From the IMG/VR virus record IMGVR_UViG_3300036864_000384, positions 1-39,447 of that record: a stretch of 39,447 bases of DNA. One strand, written 5' to 3'. Below, in pieces: positions 14,509 to 21,380 of the stretch. Within the stretch, counting starts at the first letter, position 1, and each line of letters starts with the position of its first letter. A program made the position numbers and the translations under genes. The stretch is from a virus. The notes below the pieces were generated by a model, which worked only from the letters and a program-made list of their open reading frames with translations, was not told the DNA's origin and ran no database searches.

Positions 14509-14720
14509 CCGCCCCGCACCGTCTGCGCAATCAGAAAAGGGACACGGCAGCGGAGCGCGCCAAGAAGGAGTGTTTCATCTGCCGGCATCCCAGCGATCAC
14601 GACCCCTGGTGTCCGGTGATCGCAAGAGACAGGACGGTCACGCCGACGCTGGACCGGAGAGGGTTCGTGGTCAGGAAGAAGGAGCGCAGGCCATTCATCA
14701 TCAGTAGGAGACTCACATGA
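14505..14720 (+). CDS. Small zinc-finger-like protein (71 aa)
   Basis: The ORF starts at GTG 14505 overlapping the terminase stop (GTGA). A basic N terminus (RLRNQKRDTAAERAKK) leads into ECFICRHPSDHDPWCPVI, a C-x2-C-x4-H-x-H/C cluster fit for one zinc ion, and the tail is basic again. The next gene overlaps its stop with ATGA. HNH proteins often sit beside terminase, but this one has no HNH catalytic motif, so I leave the function open. Confidence 0.65.
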   Translation: MTAPHRLRNQKRDTAAERAKKECFICRHPSDHDPWCPVIARDRTVTPTLDRRGFVVRKKERRPFIISRRLT

Positions 14721-15211
14721 AGCTGGTGACCCGCTGCCCGGAGTGCAACCGGGGCGTGCTGGAGATTCGATCGGGCGAGTCTCGGGTGATGCTGCTGGAC
14801 CTGCACACCGACGTCTACATCCTGGAGCGATACGACACGACCACCGGCGACGCCTCGGTTCGTCGAGCCGACGCAGCCTACACGGAACATTCCTGCGTGT
14901 GTCCAGCGGCCAGGCGGACCGGATCCCCCGGAACGGTCTACCACTACACCAAAGCGGATCGAGAGGCGTTGAGGAAGTCGAGCCGCTGGAGCAACCCCGT
15001 CCTGAACCGCACCTGGTACGACGCGAGACAATGGCTGAAGTTCGACCACCAGAGCTGGATGCTGGCCCGCGAAGCAGCCATCAGCGACGAAGACGTCTGG
15101 AGGCTAGCAGTGATCATGTCCGACGGCGACAACCAGCTTCCCACGGACGAGCCCTCGGACAGCTACATCCGCAAGGCGTGCCTGGCGATCGCCGAGAGGG
15201 AGGGCTCATGA
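14717..15211 (+). CDS. Hypothetical protein with N-terminal zinc ribbon (164 aa)
   Basis: It starts at ATG 14717, overlapping the previous stop, behind AGGAG at 14706-14710. The N-terminal half contains CPECNRGVLEIRSGESRVML and EHSCVCPAARR, a CxxC...CxC zinc ribbon. The C-terminal half is helical with the tryptophans of WSNPVLNRTWYDARQWLKFD, and ends SDSYIRKACLAIAEREGS. I do not recognise the family. The neighbouring small genes share the zinc-ribbon opening, which suggests several moron-like inserts between terminase and portal. Confidence 0.7.
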   Translation: MKLVTRCPECNRGVLEIRSGESRVMLLDLHTDVYILERYDTTTGDASVRRADAAYTEHSCVCPAARRTGSPGTVYHYTKADREALRKSSRWSNPVLNRTWYDARQWLKFDHQSWMLAREAAISDEDVWRLAVIMSDGDNQLPTDEPSDSYIRKACLAIAEREGS

Positions 15212-15453
15212 AGGGGAACCACGCGGCATCTCGCCGGCGGCTCGGGCGCCACGGAAAACTGAGGACCAAGAGTCGTCGCCCACCGTCCTTGGAAGAAATC
15301 CAGGCGCATCTGGACTTCCTCGCCCCCCTGTCAGCTGAGGAGGGAGGCTCGGAGAATTCGCCTCCAGCGGCCGAGGGCAGAAACCGGAAGGTGCACACCG
15401 GGATCATTCTCGATCAGTATGCCGATCTCTTCGACGGGGGTAAGCGCGGATGA
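15208..15453 (+). CDS. Hypothetical basic protein (81 aa)
   Basis: The ORF starts at ATG 15208 within the previous stop (ATGA). The first 30 residues are strongly basic (MKGNHAASRRRLGRHGKLRT), followed by a short helix (SLEEIQAHLDFLAPLSAEE), a disordered section, and a C-terminal VHTGIILDQYADLFDGG. Predicted soluble. No recognised family. The next ORF starts in its stop codon (ATGA). Confidence 0.55.
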   Translation: MKGNHAASRRRLGRHGKLRTKSRRPPSLEEIQAHLDFLAPLSAEEGGSENSPPAAEGRNRKVHTGIILDQYADLFDGGKRG

Positions 15454-15638
15454 TCGCGAATTGTCCTAACTGCAAGCGGGTGGTGATGATCGTCAAGTGC
15501 GCAGATCTCAGAGTGCGGTTGTTGATCGCCGTCTCGGAGGTTTCGTTCGTCGAGCATGTGTGCCCCGAGCCGGCCGTCCGGATGCCTCCCATCGAGACAC
15601 CTTTCTCGGATGCGATCGGGGGCGCCAGTACGAATTGA
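15450..15638 (+). CDS. Small zinc-ribbon protein (62 aa)
   Basis: It starts at ATG 15450 overlapping the previous stop. It opens MIANCPNCKRVVMIVKC and has EHVCPEPAV further on, i.e. CxxC plus a second cysteine pair at zinc-ribbon spacing, like the N terminus of the 164-residue protein two genes upstream. It may be a truncated paralogue of that domain. Function unknown. Confidence 0.6.
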   Translation: MIANCPNCKRVVMIVKCADLRVRLLIAVSEVSFVEHVCPEPAVRMPPIETPFSDAIGGASTN

Positions 15639-15648
15639 ACGCTTCGAG

Positions 15649-15888
15649 ATGTGCTGCTGCACCCGGCCCGGGTGGGTGGACGCGGGCTGCAAGGTCCACG
15701 GGCTGAGGTACCGCAGGAGAGGCGACCATGTCAGGCTCGGGATCCTGGGCTGCCCGAAGATGTCGGCCGTCGAGCTGGTGCACTACCTCCCGGCGCTGAT
15801 CGGGTGGAGCGATGTCAGGACACGCGGGAGCCGGGCTCGGGCAAAGGGGAAGGGGACGCCTCGTGCGAAACGTCACTCTTCCCGGTGA
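15649..15888 (+). CDS. Small cysteine-rich protein (79 aa; start uncertain, GTA possible)
   Basis: The product opens MCCCTRPGWVDAGCKVHGLR, continues LGCPKMSAVELVHYLPAL, and ends in a Lys/Arg-rich tail. Cysteine and histidine clustering suggests metal binding. ATG 15649 has no good ribosome-binding site. An in-frame GTA at 15628 lies five bases after GGGGG and would add seven residues, making it a possible fifteenth GTA start, but the base before it is A and not T. The start is therefore undecided. The last bases overlap the following gene. Confidence 0.5.
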   Translation: MCCCTRPGWVDAGCKVHGLRYRRRGDHVRLGILGCPKMSAVELVHYLPALIGWSDVRTRGSRARAKGKGTPRAKRHSSR

Positions 15889-16093
15889 CACGGTCTGGGT
15901 GCTCTGGCTACAGGTGGGCCACTGCAATCACCTCGTGGGCGTCTACGACAGCAAGGCGGGCGCACTTGCCAACGTGAGGTCCGAGGACCACTTTATCTGC
16001 ACGACCGCAATGAACGAGACCCTGGCGCTCGATCTGATCCCTTACGTTGAACCGCCGCGGTGCCGGGCCGGGCATGAGGAACTCAACATGTAA
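15863..16093 (+). CDS. Hypothetical protein (76 aa) upstream of portal
   Basis: I choose GTG 15863, placed after the purine-rich gggaaggggacg. The frame is open from 15812. The product is beta-rich at first (RNVTLPGDTVWVLWLQVGHC), then GVYDSKAGALANVRSEDHFI and a C-terminal CRAGHEELNM. No recognised family. Its last sense codon is ATG and its stop TAA (16091-16093) overlaps the portal's GTA start codon as GTAA, so translation of this gene could deliver ribosomes to the portal start. Confidence 0.6.
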   Translation: MRNVTLPGDTVWVLWLQVGHCNHLVGVYDSKAGALANVRSEDHFICTTAMNETLALDLIPYVEPPRCRAGHEELNM

Positions 16094-19000
16094 ACCGCCT
16101 TCCCAAAGGAGTCGTCCGGGCCACACCGGTTGACCCCGAAGCCCTCCTCGTCGATTCGTCCGGCCGACCGCTGCGCGCCTCCGCTCTGAGGCAAGGCGAG
16201 CGCGACTATTCGCCTGGTAAACCACTTCCGGCCACCCTGGCCCACGGCGCCGCCCCCCGCTCCACCATCCCCCCCACCTCGGCCAACCTCAGCGCGAGGC
16301 CCCGATCCTGGGCCGGCAAGGACCTCACCGCCTTTGACCAGCTGAGGGCTCTCGCCGACACCGACCTGGTGCGCATCGCCATCCAGGACGTCAAGGGGCA
16401 GATCGAGGGGATGGGCTGGGACGTCGCCCAGGTCGACGGAGAAGAGGTCACTCCCGAGCTGGCAAAGAAGATCGCCGCGGCCAAGGCCTGGATTCGAAGA
16501 CCCGATCCGCTCGCAGGCCGCAACTTCAGGGCGTGCCTGTCGTCCTGGCTCGAAGAGATCCTGGTCACAGACGCCCTGACCCTGTATCCGCTCACCGACC
16601 GCGCGCGGCGCCCGCTGGGGCTGATTCAGATAGACGGGGCCACCATCTACCCGGTGGTCGATTCTCTGGGCCGGCCCCCGCTTCCGCCCGAGATCGCCTA
16701 CCAGCAGATCGTCCACGGCCAGGTGGAGACCGAGTTCACGCTGCCCGAGCTGTGGTACCGGCCCCGGCACGCCCGGCCCGATTGTCCCTACGGCCGCAGC
16801 CCGACCGAGATGGTCCTGCTCACGGTCAACCTGGCCCTACGGTCTCAGCTCTACGACCTGACCTACTACACCGAAGGCTCCATCCCCGAAGGCATCTACG
16901 CGGTGCCCGGGTATGACAACGCCGAGCTCAACGACCTGCAGGAGAACTGGGATGCCGTCCTGGCAGGAGACGACCAGGCGCGCCGGCGGATGCGCTTTGC
17001 GCCCGAGGGTCAGTACCAGGCCACGAAGGACCGGTCGTGGAGCTACGAGTTCCAGGAGTGGCTCGCGAGGGTCATTGCCTGGGCGTTCGGCGTGTCGCCG
17101 ATGCCGATCGCCAAGGTGATGAACCGGGCCACGGCCGAGCAGATGGAAAGCTCGGCGCTGGAGTCCGGCGTCCGCCCCGTGGCCGAGTGGGTGGCGGAGA
17201 TCTTCACCGATTACCTGCAGGGGCCCCTGGGTCTCACCGATCTGAAGTTCGTGTTCGGCTCCGATGAGACGGAAGACGGCTCCCTGGTGTATCAGCGCAA
17301 CGTCGCCTACGCGGGCCACGCCGGGCTGACCCTCAATGAGTTCTTCGAGCAGACCGGAAGCAAGGCCCTGGAAGGGGAGGCCGGCGAGCTGCGGCTCATC
17401 GACACCCCAACCGGTCCCGTGTTCCTTCAGGACCTGCTCGCCCAGCGCGAGCAGTCTTTGAAGGCCGGTGACGCGAAGGTGGATTCATCCCTGATCCAGC
17501 GGGCGTTCCTCGAGGTGCCGGTCATGACCCGCGACGAGCTGCGCGCGTCAATCGGCCTGCCGCCTGTGGGGGGAGCCGAGGGGGCGGAGTTCATCACCAT
17601 CGCCCAGGTCGGTCCCTCTGTCCCGGCAGCGCCAGTCGCCGGCGACCCCGGAAACGCCTCTCCCGCGGATGCGGCAGGGGAGACCGCTGGCGCCACCGTA
17701 GCAGCCGACGATGAGGTCCCAGAGCCCGATCCTGCCGAGGCGGATCTCAAGCGCTGGCAGGCGTTTACCCTCAAGAGACTGAAGGACGGCCGCCCGGTAC
17801 GAAAGTTCGCATCCCAGGCTATCCCATCCACCCTGCACCGGGCGGTCAACTCGGCCCTCGAGCGCATACCGAAGGACGTCTCCCTCGAGGACGCCTCGCG
17901 CGAGGTGCGGGCGATCTTCGACTGCGCCACCCTGCAGCGGCGGATGGAGAAGAGCCCGCCGGCGTCGCTGGTGAAGCCCACCAGGAAGATCGCCAAGGTG
18001 ATCGCAGCCTGGCTCGCGGACCAGAAGGACCGGGTCATCGCGGCTGCGCTGGAAGAGCTGCCCGACCCGAGCAAGGCCGCCGGGGCACCGCTGAGAAAGA
18101 AGATCTCCGACCTCGAGCTCAACGCCGAGGACCTGGTCGATGACCTCTCGCGCGAGATCGCAAAGGCCCTGACCGCGGGCGCCGGCGAGACGGCCAGCAC
18201 CTCTGGATTCTCCCTGGACACCGTCCCCGAGGCGGCGGTGGCCTACGCCAACGAGCGGGCCGCCGAGCTGGTGGGCATGAAGTGGGTCGATGGCGAGCTC
18301 GTCACCAACCCCAACCCGCGCTTCGCCATCACCGAGAGGCTGAGAGAGGACATCCAGGCGAAGGTGACCAAGGCGATAACAGAGGGCTGGTCGCCCGATG
18401 AGCTGAAGGCCGACCTGGCCAAGATGTTCTCCCCCGCCCGGGCCGAGACCATCGCCCGCACCGAGACCGGACTTGCATATCAGGAAGGCGCGCTCAAAGT
18501 TTACGAAGCAGGGGGGCAGGACTTCGTCGACATCCTCGACGGGGCCGGGTGCCTTCCGACGGGGCATGATGACGACGCGCCAGAGGCGGACTCGAGCGCC
18601 AAGGGTGTCGTGCAGACGGAAAGTCAGGCCGACGGTCAGGTCTGGACCCTGGCCCAGCTGAGGGAGCACCGCCTGGGGCATCCCAACTGCCTGCCTGGCT
18701 CAGTTGAAGTGGTTGCACCGAACCGCACCGCGGCGTTCACGCGGTGGTTTGACGGGGAAGTGGTCGTCCTTCACACAGCCGCGGACGATCTCCTCACCTG
18801 TACCCCGAATCACCCGGTACTGAGCGGGAGGGGGTGGGTAGCGGCGAAGGACCTTCGAGAGGGTGACTATGTAATTCGCAGCCTCGATTCTGAGCGGGTA
18901 GCGCGCCTCGTCGATCCAGACTATGACGAGGCTCCAGCCCGAATCGAGAAGGTAGCGGGTTCGTTCCTGGAATCGCTCCCTGTGGCGACCCACGCCGTGC

Positions 19001-19533
19001 CAGCCTCCACCGAAGACTTCCACGGCGATGGAGCCGGAAGCGAGATCTACGTTGTAGGGTCCAACCGCCTTGCACGGGGTGAAGGGGGTCCTGCCCCGAT
19101 GCAGCATCTTTCCCAGCCGGATTTCGATCTCGGATCGATGGGCTCGGGTGCGTTCCTTTCCCAAGGCGCGCCGCGCAAGATCCTCAGCCGTTCGCTTTAT
19201 CCCTCGCAGGGCATCGTGCGCAGCGGCAGCACGCCGCGCGCGCTCCCGCGGCCCGATGCGAGCCTGATGGAGACGGAGGCTGTCCGCCTGTGTTCGCATC
19301 TTGAGCCCAGCAGTTCGAAAGGCACTGCGGACGGCGCCGCCCGAGACTCCGAGGTCGCGGCCGATGGCATCACTGGACTCTCCGGCCTGATAGCGCCGGT
19401 GAAGGTCACGAAGATCCGAAGGGAGAAGTTTTCCGGTCATGTCTACAACCTCGAGACCGAACAGGGGTGGTACGTGGCCGGAGGCATCGTAACACACAAC
19501 TGCGTGCGCGGGACGATCCCGCACGAGGAGTAA
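16090..19533 (+). CDS. Portal protein fused to a MuF-like head-morphogenesis domain, interrupted by an intein; GTA start
   Basis: 1147 residues before splicing, about 876 after. The portal domain occupies roughly residues 85-480 (SWLEEILVTDALTLYPLTDR; YGRSPTEMVLLTVNLALRSQ; IAWAFGVSPMPIAKVMNR). The C-terminal MuF-type domain has AETIARTETGLAYQEGALKV and, across the intein, the HPNC/VRG motif. A portal-MuF fusion is known in phages; the portal forms the DNA channel and the MuF part helps head assembly. Start: GTA 16090. An in-frame TGA at 16075-16077 leaves only GGA-ACT-CAA-CAT before it, and the next usual start is 93 codons later, inside the folded region. GAGG at 16077-16080 is the ribosome-binding site. 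The overlapping ATG-TAA at 16088 is out of frame. Confidence 0.92.
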   Translation, partial: VNRLPKGVVRATPVDPEALLVDSSGRPLRASALRQGERDYSPGKPLPATLAHGAAPRSTIPPTSANLSARPRSWAGKDLTAFDQLRALADTDLVRIAIQDVKGQIEGMGWDVAQVDGEEVTPELAKKIAAAKAWIRRPDPLAGRNFRACLSSWLEEILVTDALTLYPLTDRARRPLGLIQIDGATIYPVVDSLGRPPLPPEIAYQQIVHGQVETEFTLPELWYRPRHARPDCPYGRSPTEMVLLTVNLALRSQLYDLTYYTEGSIPEGIYAVPGYDNAELNDLQENWDAVLAGDDQARRRMRFAPEGQYQATKDRSWSYEFQEWLARVIAWAFGVSPMPIAKVMNRATAEQMESSALESGVRPVAEWVAEIFTDYLQGPLGLTDLKFVFGSDETEDGSLVYQRNVAYAGHAGLTLNEFFEQTGSKALEGEAGELRLIDTPTGPVFLQDLLAQREQSLKAGDAKVDSSLIQRAFLEVPVMTRDELRASIGLPPVGGAEGAEFITIAQVGPSVPAAPVAGDPGNASPADAAGETAGATVAADDEVPEPDPAEADLKRWQAFTLKRLKDGRPVRKFASQAIPSTLHRAVNSALERIPKDVSLEDASREVRAIFDCATLQRRMEKSPPASLVKPTRKIAKVIAAWLADQKDRVIAAALEELPDPSKAAGAPLRKKISDLELNAEDLVDDLSREIAKALTAGAGETASTSGFSLDTVPEAAVAYANERAAELVGMKWVDGELVTNPNPRFAITERLREDIQAKVTKAITEGWSPDELKADLAKMFSPARAETIARTETGLAYQEGALKVYEAGGQDFVDILDGAGCLPTGHDDDAPEADSSAKGVVQTESQADGQVWTLAQLREHRLGHPNCLPGSVEVVAPNRTAAFTRWFDGEVVVLHTAADDLLTCTPNHPVLSGRGWVAAKDLREGDYVIRSLDSERVARLVDPDYDEAPARIEKVAGSFLESLPVATHAVPASTEDFHGDGAGSEIYVVGSNRLARGEGGPAPMQHLSQPDFDLGSMGSGAFLSQGAPRKILSRSLYPSQGIVRSGSTPRALPRPDASLMETEAVRLCSHLEPSSSKGTADGAARDSEVAADGITGLSGLIAPVKVTKIRREKFSGHVYNLETEQGWYVAGGIVTHNCVRGTIPHEE
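18688..19500 (+). mobile_element. Intein (271 aa) inserted at the HPN/C site of the MuF domain
   Basis: The intein begins with Cys (CLPGSVEVVAPN) and has a block-B Thr-x-x-His in LLTCTPNHPVLSGRGWVAA. It ends with block F YNLETEQGWYVAGGIVTHN and its terminal Asn, followed by extein Cys+1 (TGC 19501). These are the N-terminal nucleophile, block-B His, and terminal His-Asn plus Cys+1 needed for splicing. The middle section contains the usual conserved AGSEIYVV and SNRL segments of Hint-domain inserts in phage head proteins, with no LAGLIDADG or HNH motif in this reading frame. The endonuclease is instead encoded on the other strand. Splicing would rejoin HPN to CVRGTIPHEE, the normal MuF C terminus. 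Confidence 0.92.
18700..19440 (-). CDS. Antisense homing-endonuclease-like gene (Vsr/EDxHD-type fold) inside the intein
   Basis: A 246-residue minus-strand ORF lies wholly within the intein. The start is ATG at 19440, eight bases after GAGG on that strand (the open frame extends to 19524 but lacks a better start). The N-terminal 55 residues contain a helix-turn-helix (SSDAIGRDLGVSGGAVRSAF). A Lys/Arg-rich linker follows, then a nuclease-like core: RLGKMLHRGRTPFTPC, YNVDLASGSIAVEVFGGGWH, RHRERFQERTRYLLDSGWSL, VIVWIDE. The order V-D ... V-E-V-F-G-G-x-W-H ... R-x-x-x-L-x-x-x-G-W is that of Vsr-like homing endonucleases as I remember them. Such conserved-looking protein motifs antisense to an equally well-formed intein would be unlikely by chance. 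It probably cuts intein-free portal genes to drive homing. Confidence 0.82.
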   Translation of the reverse strand: MTGKLLPSDLRDLHRRYQAGESSDAIGRDLGVSGGAVRSAFRTAGLKMRTQADSLRLHQARIGPRERARRAAAAHDALRGIKRTAEDLARRALGKERTRAHRSEIEIRLGKMLHRGRTPFTPCKAVGPYNVDLASGSIAVEVFGGGWHGVGRHRERFQERTRYLLDSGWSLVIVWIDEARYPLRIEAANYIVTLSKVLRRYPPPPAQYRVIRGTGEEIVRGCVKDDHFPVKPPRERRGAVRCNHFN

Positions 19534-19540
19534 GACCCAT

Positions 19541-19609
19541 GTAGCTGTTCACTCAAAGGTAAACACAGGCGCGCTGGCGCGGCCGGGAGGCATCCATGGC
19601 CGCCCGTGA
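19541..19609 (+). CDS. GTA-start leader peptide (22 aa) overlapping the next gene's start
   Basis: GTA 19541 follows GAGGAG (19525-19530) by ten bases and opens a 22-codon ORF (AVHSKVNTGALARPGGIHG...) that ends at TGA 19607-19609, 14 bases past the ATG (19596) of the next gene. The ribosome-binding site of that gene (GGGAGG) lies inside the leader and encodes its PGG residues. The likely role is translational coupling: a ribosome started at GTA opens or delivers initiation to the ATG gene, placing it under the same control. The peptide itself may have no function. A second leader of the same design occurs before the tail tube gene. Confidence 0.6.
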   Translation, partial: VAVHSKVNTGALARPGGIHGRP

Positions 19610-20042
19610 CATCGACCTTCTGACCAGCGCAGCCCAGACCGCCACCGCCCAGGGCGGCGAAAAGACGATCCCGACCCTCACGATGGCCGCCGTCACCGTC
19701 GACGTCACGGCCAAGAGCGGCACGGGCACCCCGACGCTTTCTGTCTGGCTCCAGGGCAAGGTCATGTTCAACGGCGTGGAAATCTGGGTGGACATTCCCT
19801 ACGACGTACTACTCGTCCACGAGATGTCCCCGACTACCGCCGACCAGGCCGCCATCACGCCCTCGGAAGACGTCGTCACCACAGCGAGGGGCCGGAATAT
19901 CGTCAACGTCTACACCGGCACACCGCCGGCGAGGTTCACCGCCATCTACAAGCACCTGTCCTACTTGGCCGTCCGGCTGGCATGGGCGATCTCCGGGACA
20001 ACGCCGTCTTTCACTTTCGCCGCCGCGTTGAGCGGCAAATAG
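19596..20042 (+). CDS. Probable head protein (148 aa), candidate decoration or stabilising protein
   Basis: It starts at ATG 19596 after GGGAGG. The sequence is predicted mostly beta: LTMAAVTVDVTAKSGTGTPT, LSVWLQGKVMFNGVEIWVDI, FTAIYKHLSYLAVRLAWAIS, ending FTFAAALSGK. It has no cysteines. It lies between portal and protease/capsid genes, where phages often encode a small beta-rich virion component. Identity as a decoration protein is inference from fold type and position. It is preceded by the GTA leader peptide that overlaps its start. Confidence 0.6.
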   Translation: MAARDIDLLTSAAQTATAQGGEKTIPTLTMAAVTVDVTAKSGTGTPTLSVWLQGKVMFNGVEIWVDIPYDVLLVHEMSPTTADQAAITPSEDVVTTARGRNIVNVYTGTPPARFTAIYKHLSYLAVRLAWAISGTTPSFTFAAALSGK

Positions 20043-20051
20043 GAGCTCCAT

Positions 20052-21353
20052 GTAAAAGACCTCAAGATATTCGTCCCCCTCACGAAGATTGACGCCAAGC
20101 AGCAGATGGTCTACGGCGTGCTCGCCGAAGAGGCCGTCGACAAATCCGGCGAGATCTTCGACTACGAAACCAGCAAGCCCCTGTTCCAGGCGTGGTCATC
20201 CGACTTCGAGAAGCGCACGACCGAGGCGGGCCAGGAAGTCAGCAAGGGGAATCTCCGGGCGATGCACGAAGGCATCGCGGCCGGCAAGTTCACGCAGATG
20301 GTGTTCGACGACGCGGCGAAGAAGATCATCGTCGCCGCCCACGTCGTGGACAAAGCCGAGTGGGAGAAATGCGAGAAGGGCGTCTACACCGGCTTCTCGA
20401 TCGGCGGCAAGTACGAGAAGCAGTGGATGGACGAGCAGCTCAAGAAGGTCCGCTACACGGCGCGCCCGGCCGAAGGTTCGATCGTGGACAACGCCTGCAT
20501 GTATGGGGCGACGTTCAGCGCGATCAAGGCCGACGGGGCGGAGGAGCTTCGCAAGTTCGTCGGCGCCCCGGCCCAGAAGGACGCGGCCGCTCTCGCATCC
20601 ACGGCTGACTCGGTCCTCGAGGGGCTCAAGAACCTCCTGGTGCAGGCTTCGATGATGGAGGGGGATCCGTCCGCCTGGACGATCCACGACATCGCGGAAG
20701 CCATGTCGCGCGTGCTGTCGGTGAAGGGGGAGGCCCGCTACAAGATCGTGGTGGAGATGGACGACGTCGCCATGGGCGCGCCCGCGGGGGACCTCAAGAA
20801 GGTCGACGAGGCCAAGCCGACCGATCCCACAGCTCCAGCAGCTGATCCAGTTCCCGATCCGGCCAAACCGGCGGGGGAGAAGCCCTCGGGAGAGGCACCG
20901 GCAGCCGACCCAGTCGCTGTCGATCCGGCGAAGGCGGCAAGCGCCGACACCCTGTCCAAGCTCATCAACGAATCGTTCCAGAAGTCCCTCGAGTCTCTGA
21001 CTCAGACCCTCACCAAGCATCTCGACGACCAGGTCAAGGCGGTGAAAGACGGCATCCCGGAGACGGTCAGCACAACCGTGGGCGATGCCGTGAAGACCGC
21101 GATGACGCCGATCGAGAAGTCGATGGAGGAGGTCAAGAAGGATCTCGAGCTCGTGAAGGCAACGCCGGCGGCCGTAGGTCGTCCGGTGCACACAGCAGGA
21201 AAGACCATCGGCAGCGGGCCGGGTGGAGGCGGCGGATCCGCCCCCATGGAGGTGGTGCAGAAGTTCCTCGACGAGGCGCAACGCTCCGGCAAGGTCGATT
21301 CCCAGGCAATGAAGCAGCTGCGGCTCCAAGCGGCCACGGCGGCCATGCCCTAA
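20052..21353 (+). CDS. XkdF-like prohead protease with C-terminal scaffold-like region; GTA start
   Basis: 433 residues. The N-terminal 170 residues resemble XkdF-type serine proteases of phage heads: FVPLTKIDAKQQMVYGVLAE, candidate catalytic His in NLRAMHEG, and candidate Ser in GVYTGFSIGGKYE. After residue 250 comes a Pro/Ala/Asp-rich linker, then a coiled coil (TLSKLINESFQKSLESLTQT onward) of the kind found in scaffolds. Protease-scaffold fusions mature the capsid. Start: GTA 20052, six bases after AGGAG. The in-frame stop TAG (20040-20042) is three codons upstream and no conventional start lies between. The first usual start (ATG 20106) would delete the first beta strand. The overlapping ATG-TAA at 20050 is out of frame. 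Confidence 0.88.
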   Translation, partial: VKDLKIFVPLTKIDAKQQMVYGVLAEEAVDKSGEIFDYETSKPLFQAWSSDFEKRTTEAGQEVSKGNLRAMHEGIAAGKFTQMVFDDAAKKIIVAAHVVDKAEWEKCEKGVYTGFSIGGKYEKQWMDEQLKKVRYTARPAEGSIVDNACMYGATFSAIKADGAEELRKFVGAPAQKDAAALASTADSVLEGLKNLLVQASMMEGDPSAWTIHDIAEAMSRVLSVKGEARYKIVVEMDDVAMGAPAGDLKKVDEAKPTDPTAPAADPVPDPAKPAGEKPSGEAPAADPVAVDPAKAASADTLSKLINESFQKSLESLTQTLTKHLDDQVKAVKDGIPETVSTTVGDAVKTAMTPIEKSMEEVKKDLELVKATPAAVGRPVHTAGKTIGSGPGGGGGSAPMEVVQKFLDEAQRSGKVDSQAMKQLRLQAATAAMP

Positions 21354-21380
21354 CAGAACACCAACGATCAGGAGATCTAT

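Noticed and set aside
16369-16371. GTG 16369 as the portal start (and similar downstream starts for capsid, connector and tape measure)
   Set aside because: These would delete up to 93 residues that read as ordinary coding sequence, and they lack ribosome-binding sites, whereas the GTA sites have them.
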